A stretch of DNA of 64,000 nucleotides from Geodermatophilus sp. DSM 45219 (GCF_900104025.1 NZ_FNIQ01000002.1:620001-684000); one strand, 5' to 3'. Shown: positions 23,787 to 32,675, counted from the first letter of the stretch. The notes: a model not told the origin generated them from the letters alone. Translations and numbers: made by a program.

Positions 23787-25610
23787 ATGACCCAGACCGT
23801 CGAACGACCCCAGACCACCGGCTCACCCGCCGAGCGCACCGACGCCTGGCTCGCCGCGTTCCAGGACGCGCTCACCGCGCGCGACGCCGACCGGGTGGCC
23901 GGGATGTTCGCCGCCACCAGCTTCTGGCGCGACCTCATCGCCTTCACCTGGAACATCACCACGGTCGAGGGCCCCGACGGGGTCCGCGACCTGCTCCGCG
24001 CCACCCTCGAGACCACCGACCCGCACGGGTTCCGCACCACCGAGGAGCCCACCGAGGACGGCGGCGTGATCACCGCCTGGATCGAGTTCGAGACCGCCGT
24101 CGGCCGTGGCCGCGGACACCTCCGCCTCCAGGAGGAGGGCAGCAAGGCGTTCACCTTGCTGACCACCCTGTACGAGCTGAAGGGGCACGAGGAGCCGCTG
24201 CGCCAGCGCCGGCCGATGGGCGCCGAGCACGGCGCGAACCGTGAGCGCACGACCTGGCGGGAGCGCCGCGAGCAGGAGGAGGCCGAGCTCGGGTACACCA
24301 CCCAGCCCTCCGTGCTGGTCGTCGGCGGCGGCCAGGGCGGCATCGCGCTCGGCGCCCGGCTGCGGCATCTCGGCGTCCCCGCGCTGGTGATCGACAAGCA
24401 CGCCCGTCCCGGCGACCAGTGGCGCAGCCGCTACAAGTCGCTGTGCCTGCACGACCCGGTCTGGTACGACCACCTGCCCTACCTGAAGTTCCCGGACAAC
24501 TGGCCGGTCTTCTCGCCCAAGGACAAGATCGGCGACTGGCTCGAGTCGTACGTGAAGGTCATGGAGGTGCCCTACTGGGGCGGCACCGTGGCGCGCTCGG
24601 CGAGCTACGACGCGGAGACCGGTGAGTGGACCGTCGAGGTCGAGCGCGACGGGCAGCCGGTCACCCTGCGCCCGAAGCAGCTGGTGCTGGCCACCGGCAT
24701 GTCCGGCAAGCCGAACGTCCCCCGGCTGCCGGGCCAGGACGTCTTCCGCGGCGAGCAGCACCACTCCTCGGCCCACCCCGGGCCGGACGAGTACAAGGAC
24801 AAGAAGGTCGTCGTCGTCGGGAGCAACAACTCGGCGTTCGACATCTGCGGGGCGCTGTGGGAGATCGGCGCCGACGTGACGATGGTGCAGCGCACCTCGA
24901 CGCACATCGTGAAGAGCGACAGCCTCATGGACATCGGCCTGGGGGCGCTCTACAGCGAGGAGGCGGTCGCCAACGGTGTCACGACCGAGAAGGCCGACCT
25001 GGTCTTCGCCTCGATCCCGTACCGGATCATGCACGAGTTCCAGATCCCGCTGTACGCCCAGATGAGGGAGCGCGACGCCGACTTCTACCGCCGGATGGAG
25101 GACGCCGGCTTCTGGCTGGACTGGGGCGACGACGACTCCGGCCTGTTCATGAAGTACCTGCGCCGCGGCTCGGGCTACTACATCGACGTGGGCGCCGCCG
25201 AGCTGGTGGCCGACGGTGAGGTCGAGCTGGCGCACGGGCAGGTCGACCACCTCACCGAGGACTCCGTCGTCCTCGCGGACGGCACCGAGCTGCCCGCCGA
25301 CCTCGTCGTGTACGCCACCGGCTACGGGTCGATGAACGGCTGGGCGGCCGACCTCATCTCCCAGGAGGTCGCCGACAAGGTCGGCAAGGTGTGGGGCCTG
25401 GGCTCGGACACCACCAAGGACCCGGGGCCGTGGGAGGGCGAGCAGCGCAACATGTGGAAGCCCACCCAGCAGGAGGCGCTGTGGTTCCACGGCGGCAACC
25501 TGCACCAGTCGCGGCACTACTCCCTGTACCTGGCGCTGCAGCTCAAGGCCCGCGCCGAGGGGATCCCCACCCCGGTGTACGGCCTGCAGGAGGTGCACCA
25601 CCCGTCCTGA
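23787..25610 (+). CDS. Flavin-containing monooxygenase with N-terminal NTF2/SnoaL-like domain
   Basis: A 607-residue fusion. Residues 15-140 are an NTF2-like cone (DAWLAAFQDALTARDADRVA, FWRDLIAFTWNITTVEG). The flavin enzyme follows: FAD loop VLVVGGGQGGIALGARLRHL near 172, DKHARPGDQWRSRYKSLCLH, second dinucleotide loop VVVVGSNNSAFDICGALWEI, and the late ATGYGSMNGWAADL motif. Relatives oxidise ketones, amines or sulfides with NADPH and O2. The NTF2 part may help bind substrate or stabilise the enzyme. The ATG has GGAGG eight bases upstream. The divergent GAF regulator probably controls it. Confidence 0.88.
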   Translation: MTQTVERPQTTGSPAERTDAWLAAFQDALTARDADRVAGMFAATSFWRDLIAFTWNITTVEGPDGVRDLLRATLETTDPHGFRTTEEPTEDGGVITAWIEFETAVGRGRGHLRLQEEGSKAFTLLTTLYELKGHEEPLRQRRPMGAEHGANRERTTWRERREQEEAELGYTTQPSVLVVGGGQGGIALGARLRHLGVPALVIDKHARPGDQWRSRYKSLCLHDPVWYDHLPYLKFPDNWPVFSPKDKIGDWLESYVKVMEVPYWGGTVARSASYDAETGEWTVEVERDGQPVTLRPKQLVLATGMSGKPNVPRLPGQDVFRGEQHHSSAHPGPDEYKDKKVVVVGSNNSAFDICGALWEIGADVTMVQRTSTHIVKSDSLMDIGLGALYSEEAVANGVTTEKADLVFASIPYRIMHEFQIPLYAQMRERDADFYRRMEDAGFWLDWGDDDSGLFMKYLRRGSGYYIDVGAAELVADGEVELAHGQVDHLTEDSVVLADGTELPADLVVYATGYGSMNGWAADLISQEVADKVGKVWGLGSDTTKDPGPWEGEQRNMWKPTQQEALWFHGGNLHQSRHYSLYLALQLKARAEGIPTPVYGLQEVHHPS

Positions 25611-25634
25611 GGCACGGGACGGCGTCGCCGCGGC

Positions 25635-26354
25635 TCAGGCGGCGGCGCCGTCCCGGCGGGCGTGCGCGGCCGCGACCACGTGCGGCACCAGCGCCTGGGC
25701 GATGTGCGCGTAGCCGGCCGACGACGGGTGGAAGCGGTCGGCGGAGAACAGCGCGGGGTCGGTGCCGAAGGCGGCGGTCACGGCGTCGGAGACGGCGGCG
25801 ACCTGCGCGCCGGCCGACCGGGCGACGGCCGCCTGCTCGCGCTGCAGCAGCGCGGACGCGCTCTGCACCAGCGGTCGCAACGCGGGTGGCACCCACGGCA
25901 CCGTGGACATGTCCGGTGCGGGGACGACGACCGCGTCGGTGCCGGCCGCGCGCAAAGCCGTGAGCGCTCCCGCCAGGGCCGCGGCCGCCTGCGCCGGCGG
26001 GACCAGCCGCGCCAGGTCGTTGGCGCCGACCACCACGACGGCCAGGTCGACGTCCAGGGGCGCGGCCCGGCGGACCTGCGCGCTGAGGTCCCGGGAGACC
26101 GCCCCGGGGACGGCGAGCACGTGCAGGTCGACGTCGTAGCCGGCGTCGGTCAGCGCGGCGGCCAGCCGCGGGCCGAGGGCGTCGCCGGGGCCGGCGGCAC
26201 CGGAGCCGTACGCGAGGGAGTCACCGAGGAGGGCCAGTCGCAGGCCCTCGTGCAGGGCCCCGGCCCCGTCCCGGGTCCCGCCCCGAGCGGAGCGAGGGGT
26301 GGGGAGGACGGGGTCCTCCTCCGAGTGGCGGGGGGCGGGAGGGTCCTTCGGCAC
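25635..26354 (-). CDS. SGNH/GDSL hydrolase (start uncertain)
   Basis: The conserved domain runs from LRLALLGDSLAYGSGAAGPG (block I GDS) through VVVVGANDLARLVPP (block III GxND) to FSADRFHPSSAGYAHIAQAL (block V DxxH), so Ser, Asp and His are present and it should be an esterase/lipase-type enzyme. No signal peptide is seen. The only in-frame GTG near the domain is at 26354; the 34 codons between it and the domain lie within a dispersed repeat. The natural start was probably lost or is a CTG near 26256. It is convergent with the FMO gene, 24 bases apart. Confidence 0.75.
   Translation of the reverse strand: MPKDPPAPRHSEEDPVLPTPRSARGGTRDGAGALHEGLRLALLGDSLAYGSGAAGPGDALGPRLAAALTDAGYDVDLHVLAVPGAVSRDLSAQVRRAAPLDVDLAVVVVGANDLARLVPPAQAAAALAGALTALRAAGTDAVVVPAPDMSTVPWVPPALRPLVQSASALLQREQAAVARSAGAQVAAVSDAVTAAFGTDPALFSADRFHPSSAGYAHIAQALVPHVVAAAHARRDGAAA
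26261..26349 (-). repeat. Dispersed intergenic repeat, variant copy D
   Basis: On the minus strand the head GAAGGACCC is followed by about 30 bases, then GAGGACCCCGTCCTCCCC, ACCCCTCGCTCCGCTCGGGG, CGGGACCCGGGACGGGGCCG. The head and tail match the family, but the core reads GCTCCGCTCGGGGCGGG. It covers the 5' end of the SGNH hydrolase gene. Confidence 0.5.
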
Positions 26355-26427
26355 ACCCCGTGCAACGCGGTCGCACGCACCGCCATGCCCGGCCCGCGGG
26401 ACGCCGCTCGGGCGTCGGTCGAGTGGA

Positions 26428-26482
26428 CGGTGTGCGCCGAGGCGCAGTTCTCGAGCCGGGAACTGCGCCTCAGCGCACACCG
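26428..26482. terminator. Hairpin after the SDR gene, 23-bp stem with one mismatch
   Basis: The left arm (26428-26450) starts CGGTGTGCGCCGAGGCGCAG and the right arm (26460-26482) ends CTCAGCGCACACCG. One G-T pair is the only flaw; the loop is nine bases. It follows the SDR stop at 26499 (minus). Confidence 0.85.
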
Positions 26483-26498
26483 TCGGTGGGCTGCGGCC

Positions 26499-27269
26499 TC
26501 AGGCTCTGGGGCCGCCGGCCGCGTAGACCACCTGGCCGGAGACGAAGCCGGCGCCCTCGCTGACGAAGAACGACGCCAGGTGGGCGATGTCCTCGGGCTG
26601 GCCGACGCGCTGCACCGGGATCTCCTTGGCGGCGTAGGCGATGAAGTCCTCGAACGCGACGCCCAACCGGTCGGCGGTCGCCTTGGTCATCTCGGTCTGG
26701 ATGAAGCCGGGCGCGATGGCGTTGGCGGTGACGCCGAACTTGCCGAGCTCGATGGCCAGGGTCTTGGTGAAGCCCTGGAGACCGGCCTTGGCCGTCGAGT
26801 AGTTGGCCTGCCCGCGGTTGCCCAGCGCCGAGGTGCTGGACAGGTTGACGATCCGGCCCCACTTCGCGTCGATCATGTGCTTCTGCACCGCGCGGGTCAT
26901 GAGGAAGGCGCCGCGCAGGTGCACGTTCATGACCACGTCCCAGTCGACCTCGGTCATCTTGAACAGCATGTTGTCGCGGATGACGCCGGCGTTGTTGACC
27001 AGCACCGTCGGCGCGCCGAGCTCGGCGGCGACCCGGGAGACCGCGGCCTCGACCTGCTCGGCGTCGCTGACGTCGGCGCCCACGGCCAGTGCCCGGCCGC
27101 CGGCGGCCTCGATCGTCTCGACGGTCTCCTTGCCCGCTGCCTCGTCGAGGTCGAGCACGCCGACGGCGAACCCGTCCTGGGCCAGGCGCTTGGCCACGGC
27201 CGCGCCGATGCCCCGCGCGGCCCCGGTGACGATCGCCACGCGGGCGCCGGTGCTGTTCGACTCGCTCAT
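26499..27269 (-). CDS. 3-oxoacyl-ACP reductase-like SDR (FabG paralogue)
   Basis: A 256-residue classical SDR. NAD(P) loop TGAARGIGAAVAKRLA, LVNNAGVIRDNMLFKM, catalytic Ser in IVNLSSTSALGNRGQ, and Tyr/Lys in ANYSTAKAGLQGFTK. The GVIRDNML and NAIAPGFIQTEM blocks are close to FabG3/FabG4-type reductases, which act on 3-oxoacyl thioesters; a role in fatty acid or polyester metabolism is likely, but the carrier (ACP or CoA) is unknown. It stands alone, with a hairpin behind it. Confidence 0.85.
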   Translation of the reverse strand: MSESNSTGARVAIVTGAARGIGAAVAKRLAQDGFAVGVLDLDEAAGKETVETIEAAGGRALAVGADVSDAEQVEAAVSRVAAELGAPTVLVNNAGVIRDNMLFKMTEVDWDVVMNVHLRGAFLMTRAVQKHMIDAKWGRIVNLSSTSALGNRGQANYSTAKAGLQGFTKTLAIELGKFGVTANAIAPGFIQTEMTKATADRLGVAFEDFIAYAAKEIPVQRVGQPEDIAHLASFFVSEGAGFVSGQVVYAAGGPRA

Positions 27270-27396
27270 GTGTCCTTCTCTCCGTCTCTGCGCCGTCCGG
27301 TGCGCTGGACCACACCGTACGGACCGGACCCGCGGGGCTACCGGCGGGTAGCCCCGGCGCGCCGCGGATGTGCGGCGCCCGGGACGTGCGCCCAGC

Positions 27397-27816
27397 TCAG
27401 GGCCAGATGCTCGCCACGACGATGCCGGCGACGGCCAGCTGGACGGCGCCGAGCACCAGGCTCGCCGGGTGGAAGGCGACCTCGGTCACGTGCTGGCCGA
27501 GCTTGCCGGGGGTGAGCAGGTCGAGCACCAGGAACGCGACCGCCTGCAGCACCACGCCCAGCAGTCCGAAGACCACGGTGTAGAGCAGCGCCTCACCGAA
27601 CCCGCTGGTGGCGTTGGTCCAGATGGCGGCGAAGATGACCAGCCCCTGGGCCAGGAACCCCGCGGCGAGCACGATGCCGGCGTTGACCGACCGGTCCTCG
27701 TGGATCTGCCGGCCGAGGTGGCCGGGGGTGAGCAGGTCGAGCACGAGGAAGCCGAGGGTCAGCAGCACGATGCCGACCCCGGTGTAGGCGACGGCGTAAC
27801 CGATGCTGGCCAGCAC
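27397..27816 (-). CDS. DUF350 membrane protein with internal duplication
   Basis: A 139-residue protein with four membrane helices. The helix-end sequence LVLDLLTPGHLGRQIHEDRS in the first half returns as LVLDLLTPGKLGQHV in the second, so it is two tandem DUF350 units. The function is unknown; DUF350 proteins sometimes sit beside spermidine-synthase-like or stress genes. The start is near GGAGGTCTCCTCGTG, with the first codon at 27816. Confidence 0.8.
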   Translation of the reverse strand: MLASIGYAVAYTGVGIVLLTLGFLVLDLLTPGHLGRQIHEDRSVNAGIVLAAGFLAQGLVIFAAIWTNATSGFGEALLYTVVFGLLGVVLQAVAFLVLDLLTPGKLGQHVTEVAFHPASLVLGAVQLAVAGIVVASIWP

Positions 27817-28012
27817 GAGGAGACCTCCGGGGACGTGGGACGGGGCGCCGGAGTTGTCTACCGCACTCGCGCCCGTCCGTCGGTGCTGGCGTGCCGGGTC
27901 AGCCGGCGGTGACCAGGTCCACCCGGTCGACGCGCCTCCTCCGTCGTCGGCGGCACGGACCGGGCGACCGTCCCGAGGAGCCCGGCCGTCGGCACCCGGG
28001 CGCGGACATCCT

Positions 28013-28276
28013 TCAGGCGGTCTGGCGCAGCGGCGTCACGTCGGCGTCGTCGTCCAGCGCCGGCCGCGGCGCCGGGTGCTCGACCAGCGCCAGCACCCGG
28101 CCGGCCATGAAGCGGGCGGTGCGGACGGTGGTGCCGCCCCGGGTGGTCTCGGTGACCTCCACGAGCCCGCGGCCGTGGCTCACGTCCACCCGCCGGCCGG
28201 CCCGGGTGGCCTCGATCTCGTAGGTGCGGGTGCTCCCGCCGGCGTCGATCACGATCTCGACACGGTCGCCCTTCAT
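28013..28276 (-). CDS. Small conserved hypothetical protein
   Basis: An 87-residue basic, beta-rich protein beginning MKGDRVEIVIDAGGSTRTYE. Alternating strands (RTYEIEATR, RVDVSHGRGLVEVTETT, TTVRTARFMAGRVLALVEH) suggest a small barrel. No family is recognised. The ATG at 28276 has GGAGGACG upstream. It lies between the DUF350 and AI-2E genes in the same direction. Confidence 0.55.
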   Translation of the reverse strand: MKGDRVEIVIDAGGSTRTYEIEATRAGRRVDVSHGRGLVEVTETTRGGTTVRTARFMAGRVLALVEHPAPRPALDDDADVTPLRQTA

Positions 28277-28364
28277 CGCGTCCTCCAGACGTCGCGCCGG
28301 GCGGTGCGCCCGACATGGTGACAACGTCCTCCCGGGGTCCGACATTCCGACCTGACCTGCGGTT

Positions 28365-29681
28365 TCAGTCCTCCGGCGGGCGCTTGTGCGGCCGCGGGAC
28401 GTGCAGCGCGCGGACCGACGCGAGCGCCGCCCGGCGGGCGTGCGCCCGCTGGCGCGCCCGGCTGGTGCGCGGGGCCCGCGGCTCTTCGCGCAGCATCGCG
28501 TCCAGCCAGTGCCCGCGCGGGTCGACGTCGACCAGCAGGGCCTTGAGCAGCAGGGTCAGCGGGATGGCCAGCAGCGCCCCGAGCGCGCCGAGCACCCAGC
28601 CCCAGAACAGCAGCGCGACGAAGGTGACCGTCATCGACAGGCCGACCGAGTCACCGACGAAGCGGGGCTGGATGAGCGTCTGGACGACGAAGTTGAGCAG
28701 CGCGTAGACCGCGACGACGACCCAGAAGTCGGTCCACCCGCCGTCGAGCAGGGCGAGGATCGCCGGCGGCACCAGGCCCAGGACGAACCCGATGTTGGGC
28801 ACGTAGTTGGTGACGAAGGACAGCAGCCCCCAGACCACCGGCAGCGGGATGCCGATGACCGCGAGCGCGACGGTGTCGCCGACCGCCACGACCGCGCCGA
28901 ACACGGTGCTGACCCACAGGTAGCTGCGGGTGCCGCGGGCGAACAGCCCCAGCGCGATCGGCAGGTGCGGGCGCTCGGCGGCGATGAGCGCCAGCCGTCG
29001 GCCGAACCCCCCGGACTCGATGGACAGGAAGACCAGCGCCGCCAGCAGCAGCACCAGCGTGGAGGCGGCGTCGGTGGCCCTGGCGAGCACGCCGGTGGCC
29101 ACGCCGACGAGCTGGCTGTAGTCGAACTGCGCGACGAGGTCGGACAGCTGCCCGGAGACGATGCCGCGGTCGTTGAGGTCGGCGACCACCGAGGCGATGA
29201 GTGCCTCGGCCTCCTCGGCATAGTCCGGCAGCAGGGCGGCGAACTGGGCGATCGACACCACGAGCAGAGCGACGAAGGCGAGCAGGACGGTCCAGACGAG
29301 CAGCAGCAGCACCGAGGTGCTGGCCCAGCGCGGCCAGCCGTGCCGCTGCAGGAAGCGCTGCACGGGGGTGAGCGCGATGACCACCACGAGGGCCAGCAGC
29401 ACCGGGCCGACCAGCCAGGCGATCGAGCGGACCCCGGCGATCGCGATGGTGGCGGTGGCCGCGCCGATCAGCAGCACCATCCAGCGCGGCATGCCGCCGG
29501 TGGCCGGACCCGGCGTCCCCTCGGGCAGCAGGTCGGCGTCGACGACCGCGGTCTCCGCGGCGGCCCGGGCCGCGACCGCGGCGTGCTCGGCCTCCGCGGC
29601 GACGGCCGCCGGTACCCCGGTGGCGCCGGCGGTCAGCGGCACGCCCGTCCCGGCGCCCGACACCCCGCGCTGAGCGGTCAC
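28365..29681 (-). CDS. AI-2E family transporter (copy 1)
   Basis: A 438-residue protein with eight or so membrane helices. After an Ala-rich, probably disordered N-terminus (about 70 residues) come GPVLLALVVVIALTPVQRFL, a long periplasmic-type helix (LLPDYAEEAEALIASVVADL), and the family signature block with GIPLPVVWGLLSFVTNYVPN and GFVLGLVPPAILALL. The Arg-rich tail ends HVPRPHKRPPED. Family members export AI-2 or ions; the substrate is unproven. The GTG at 29681 has GAGAGGGGGG upstream. A second member is encoded at 32676. Confidence 0.85.
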   Translation of the reverse strand: MTAQRGVSGAGTGVPLTAGATGVPAAVAAEAEHAAVAARAAAETAVVDADLLPEGTPGPATGGMPRWMVLLIGAATATIAIAGVRSIAWLVGPVLLALVVVIALTPVQRFLQRHGWPRWASTSVLLLLVWTVLLAFVALLVVSIAQFAALLPDYAEEAEALIASVVADLNDRGIVSGQLSDLVAQFDYSQLVGVATGVLARATDAASTLVLLLAALVFLSIESGGFGRRLALIAAERPHLPIALGLFARGTRSYLWVSTVFGAVVAVGDTVALAVIGIPLPVVWGLLSFVTNYVPNIGFVLGLVPPAILALLDGGWTDFWVVVAVYALLNFVVQTLIQPRFVGDSVGLSMTVTFVALLFWGWVLGALGALLAIPLTLLLKALLVDVDPRGHWLDAMLREEPRAPRTSRARQRAHARRAALASVRALHVPRPHKRPPED

Positions 29682-29737
29682 GCGCCCCCCTCTCCCCACC
29701 CCGGCCCAGCCTGGCACGCCCGTGCGGCGGGGTCAGG

Positions 29738-30148
29738 TCAGGGACGCGCAGCGTCCAGCAGCGCGGTCATGGCCGGCAGGTCGAAGAAGGCAGCGGTCTC
29801 CCGGGCGCTGGGGCCGCCGGCGTCCGGGTCGGCACCGGCCGCGAGCAGGTTCCGCACCGTCTCCTCCGACTGCTTGAAGACCGCCGCGGCCAGCGCCGTC
29901 TGGCCGCGGTCGTTGACCCGGGTGGGGTCGGCGCCGCGCTCGAGCAGCGCCGCGACGGTCTCCGGGTGGCCGCGGTAGGCGGCCAGGATCAGCAGCGTGT
30001 CGCCCTTGTCGTTGGTCAGGTTCGCCGGCACCCCGGCGTCGACGTAGGCGGCCAGCTCCTCGGTCGCCCCGGCCCGGGCCAGGTCGAAGACCCGAGCCGC
30101 CAGCTCGATGACACCCGGGTCGATCCCGCCGTTCTGCTGCTCGGTCAC
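29738..30148 (-). CDS. Ankyrin-repeat protein
   Basis: A 136-residue protein of about three ankyrin repeats: VFDLARAGATEELAAYVDAG, NDKGDTLLILAAYRGHPETV followed by AALLERGADP, and NDRGQTALAAAVFKQSEETV followed by NLLAAGADP. Such short ankyrin proteins are protein-binding modules; in many bacteria one sits beside a catalase, which is not the case here. The start is GTG 30148 (VTEQQNGG). Confidence 0.85.
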   Translation of the reverse strand: MTEQQNGGIDPGVIELAARVFDLARAGATEELAAYVDAGVPANLTNDKGDTLLILAAYRGHPETVAALLERGADPTRVNDRGQTALAAAVFKQSEETVRNLLAAGADPDAGGPSARETAAFFDLPAMTALLDAARP

Positions 30149-30195
30149 GGCGTCGAGCGTAGGAGGTCGGCCCGGCGGGAGGGACGGCGCGGCGC

Positions 30196-30963
30196 TCAGC
30201 TCCCCGTCACGCCGGCGACGCGGTCGGTGAGCGCGAGCACCCGACGCCAGACGTCGTCGCAGGCCTCGGCCCAGTCGCCGTACGCGCGGTCGAAGAAGGA
30301 GTGCGGCGCCCCGTCGTACACGGCGGTCTCCACCTCGGCACCGCCCGCCCGCAGCCGCTCGGCCAGTGCCAGCTGGTCCTCGACGGGCGTGGCGGCGTCG
30401 GCCCCGGCGATGACCATCAGGGTCGGGCGGACGGCGGGCGCGTCGCCGGTCACCTCCGGCCTGCCGTAGAAGCCGACGCAGGCGGCGACGTCCGGACCGC
30501 TGTCCGGGTCGCTGCCGGCCAGCCTCCAGGAGTGGCTGCCGCCGAAGCAGAAGCCCACGGTGACCACCGGCAGGTCGGCCCGGGTGCGCCCGCGCAGGTA
30601 GCCGACGGCGGCGGCCACGTCGGCGTCCACGCCGGCCGCGGTGACCTGCGGGACGTGGGTCTGCCAGTCGAAGTCCCGGTCGCGGGTGCCGGTCACCGGC
30701 AGCCCCGCCGTCCGCCCGAACCAGTCGACGGCCAGGGCCGGCAGCCCCGCCTCGGCGAAACGCTCGGCCAGCGCCACGTAGTAGGGGTGCAGCCCGCGGA
30801 CGTCGGGCAGCAGCACCACCCCGACCCGGGCCTCGCCGGCCGGGGCGGCGTACGCCACGGCGACCTCCGTGCCGTCGGCGGAGGTCAGGGTCAGCGTGCC
30901 GCGCTCGGCGACGTCCCCGCTCCGGGGCGGGGCGGGCGGGCGGCTGTCGGGGTCGTGGCACAT
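30196..30963 (-). CDS. Dienelactone hydrolase family protein
   Basis: A 255-residue alpha/beta hydrolase beginning MCHDPDSRPPAPPRSG, the usual opening of this actinobacterial subgroup. The nucleophile is Cys in VVTVGFCFGGSHSW, the acid is Asp in GADAATPVED, and the His lies in DGAPHSFFDRAYGDW. It would hydrolyse lactones or esters; dienelactone itself is unlikely as there are no aromatic-ring genes nearby. The gene is the second of a minus-strand run with the ferritin-like gene 38 bases upstream. Confidence 0.85.
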   Translation of the reverse strand: MCHDPDSRPPAPPRSGDVAERGTLTLTSADGTEVAVAYAAPAGEARVGVVLLPDVRGLHPYYVALAERFAEAGLPALAVDWFGRTAGLPVTGTRDRDFDWQTHVPQVTAAGVDADVAAAVGYLRGRTRADLPVVTVGFCFGGSHSWRLAGSDPDSGPDVAACVGFYGRPEVTGDAPAVRPTLMVIAGADAATPVEDQLALAERLRAGGAEVETAVYDGAPHSFFDRAYGDWAEACDDVWRRVLALTDRVAGVTGS

Positions 30964-31001
30964 GGCGCCGGTTGTACCTGCGGCGGACGTCCGCCGCCCG
31001 C

Positions 31002-31547
31002 TCAGGTGTCGGCGGCGGCGTCGGCCGGCTCCGGGGACCCGCCGAAGACGGCGGCGGCGACCTCCCGGCGCACGTCGGCCAGCCAGTGGTGCTGCTTGTC
31101 GGCCTGGTCGATGAGCCGGTCGAACAGCGCCCGGTCGATCCGGGGGTCGGCCTCGGCCGCGGCGCGCAGCGTCTCGAAGCCGGCCCGCTTGGCGAGCACC
31201 GCGGTGGCGATGAACTCGAACTCGACGAGGTCCGAGAGCGGGGAGCGGGACAGCAGGTGGCCGTTGAGCTTGGCTCGGGACAGCTTCTCGCCCAGCCAGA
31301 CCGCGGCCTGCTTGTACTCCCGCACCGGCAGGCCGAGCCGCTCCATCTGCGTGCGCAGCGCCGTCCGCTCCTCGCGCAGCTCGTCGAGCAGCTCCTGCAG
31401 CCGTGGCTCGTAGGCCGTCCCCCGCCACCGGCCGAGCATCCGGCTCACCAGCTCGACCCCGCCGGTGGCCGAGGCCAGGTGGTCGTTGGTGTAGACGCCG
31501 AGCAGCTCGGCGTTGCGGATCCCGCCTGGCGCGGTCGGCTCGGACAC
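31002..31547 (-). CDS. All-helical, ferritin-like hypothetical protein
   Basis: A 181-residue protein with four or five long helices (HLASATGGVELVSRMLGRWR, LQELLDELREERTALRTQME, EFEFIATAVLAKRAGFETLR, ALFDRLIDQADKQHHWLADV). Paired Glu and His at helix positions give a ferritin-like appearance, but the metal pairs are not fully canonical. The function is unknown. The GTG at 31547 has GGGAG seven bases upstream. Confidence 0.55.
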   Translation of the reverse strand: MSEPTAPGGIRNAELLGVYTNDHLASATGGVELVSRMLGRWRGTAYEPRLQELLDELREERTALRTQMERLGLPVREYKQAAVWLGEKLSRAKLNGHLLSRSPLSDLVEFEFIATAVLAKRAGFETLRAAAEADPRIDRALFDRLIDQADKQHHWLADVRREVAAAVFGGSPEPADAAADT

Positions 31548-31623
31548 GGGTTCTCCCGGGGACGGAGGTGCGATGCGCACCCATCCTCTCCCCGCGGTGA
31601 TCACCCCGCGCGGCGGCCCCCGG

Positions 31624-32109
31624 TCAGCCGGCCGCCCGCGCGAGCAGCCGGGCGGCGGTCGGCCGCAGCTCCCGTTCCAGCTCCCAGAGGCCGGCGGCCA
31701 GCCGCTGGCCCACCGCCTGCCGGGAGATCCCGAGCGCGGCCGCGGCCGCGGCCTGGCTGCGCCCGGCGCCGACCAGCTCCACCGCCTCCCAGGCCGGGGC
31801 GCTGCGGCGCTGCACCACGACGGCCAGCGCGGTGAGCACGGCCTGCGCGTCACCGGCGTCGGCGGGGACGGCGCCGCGGACCGCGAGCCGGACACCGCGC
31901 TGCCGGGCGGCGTCCACCGCACGGCGGGCGCCGAGGAACGCCGGCCCGGCGCGGGTGCCCTCGGGTGGCACCGGACCGGCGCCGACGCCCACGGTCCAGC
32001 CGCCCTCGCGCACCAGGGCGAGGACGGCGTCGACGACGGCCGCGGGGTCGGTGAGCACGGACTGCACCCCGTCGTCCCCCGCCCGCTCGGCCCTCAGCAC
32101 GAAGCGCAC
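31624..32109 (-). CDS. SatD-like protein with C-terminal helix-turn-helix
   Basis: A 161-residue protein. The N-terminal 85 residues are a mixed domain with VRFVLRAERAGDDGVQSVLT and VGVGAGPVPPEGTRAGPAFL. Residues about 105-150 form a sigma-region-4-like helix-turn-helix (AWEAVELVGAGRSQAAAAAA followed by LGISRQAVGQRLAAGLWELE). This is the layout of small SatD-like or MarR-independent DNA-binding proteins; the target is unknown. It lies 21 bases downstream of the PPOX gene. Confidence 0.6.
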   Translation of the reverse strand: MRFVLRAERAGDDGVQSVLTDPAAVVDAVLALVREGGWTVGVGAGPVPPEGTRAGPAFLGARRAVDAARQRGVRLAVRGAVPADAGDAQAVLTALAVVVQRRSAPAWEAVELVGAGRSQAAAAAALGISRQAVGQRLAAGLWELERELRPTAARLLARAAG

Positions 32110-32130
32110 CGTCGGAGCCTCCGGCCGGGC

Positions 32131-32598
32131 CTACAGCTGGCCGACAACCTCCGGCGGGAAACCCCCCGTGGCGATCGGGCCCCACCGCTCGACGGTGACG
32201 CGCAGCAGCGACTTGCCCTGCCGGGTCATCGCCGCGCGGTACTCGTCCCAGTCCGGGTGCTCGCCGCTGATGGCCCGGTAGTAGTCGACCAGCGGCTCGA
32301 GCGCCTCGGGCAGGTCGAGCACCTCCGCGGTGCCGTCGACCTGCACCCAGGGACCGTCGAAGTCGTCGGAGAGCACGCACACCGACACGGCCGGGTCGCG
32401 GCGGGCGTTGGCGGCCTTGGCCCGCTGGGGGTAGGTGGAGACGACCACGCGCCCCTCCTGGTCCAGCCCGCAGGTGACCGGGGACAGCTGCACGCCACCC
32501 CCGCTGCGTCGGGTCACCAGCACCGCCTTGTGGCGGGGACGGAGGAACTCCTCGAGGGCGCGGCGGTCGACGCGGTCCGCGGTGGCGGTCTTCGGCAT
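32131..32598 (-). CDS. PPOX-class split-barrel flavin/F420 protein
   Basis: A 155-residue single-domain split barrel. Marks are LEEFLRPRHKAVLVTRRSGG, VQLSPVTCGLDQEGRVVVST, AKAANARRDPAVSVCVLSDD, WVQVDGTAEVLDLPEALEPL and RVTVERWGPIATGG. Actinobacterial members of this TIGR03618-type group mostly bind F420 and reduce unknown substrates. It is divergent from the AI-2E gene at 32676. Confidence 0.82.
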   Translation of the reverse strand: MPKTATADRVDRRALEEFLRPRHKAVLVTRRSGGGVQLSPVTCGLDQEGRVVVSTYPQRAKAANARRDPAVSVCVLSDDFDGPWVQVDGTAEVLDLPEALEPLVDYYRAISGEHPDWDEYRAAMTRQGKSLLRVTVERWGPIATGGFPPEVVGQL

Positions 32599-32675
32599 GG
32601 CCGGGACGTTACGACGGCCACGTCATGATCGTGGCGGCCCGGTCCGGGGTACCGACCTGTGCTGTGATCAGTCGC

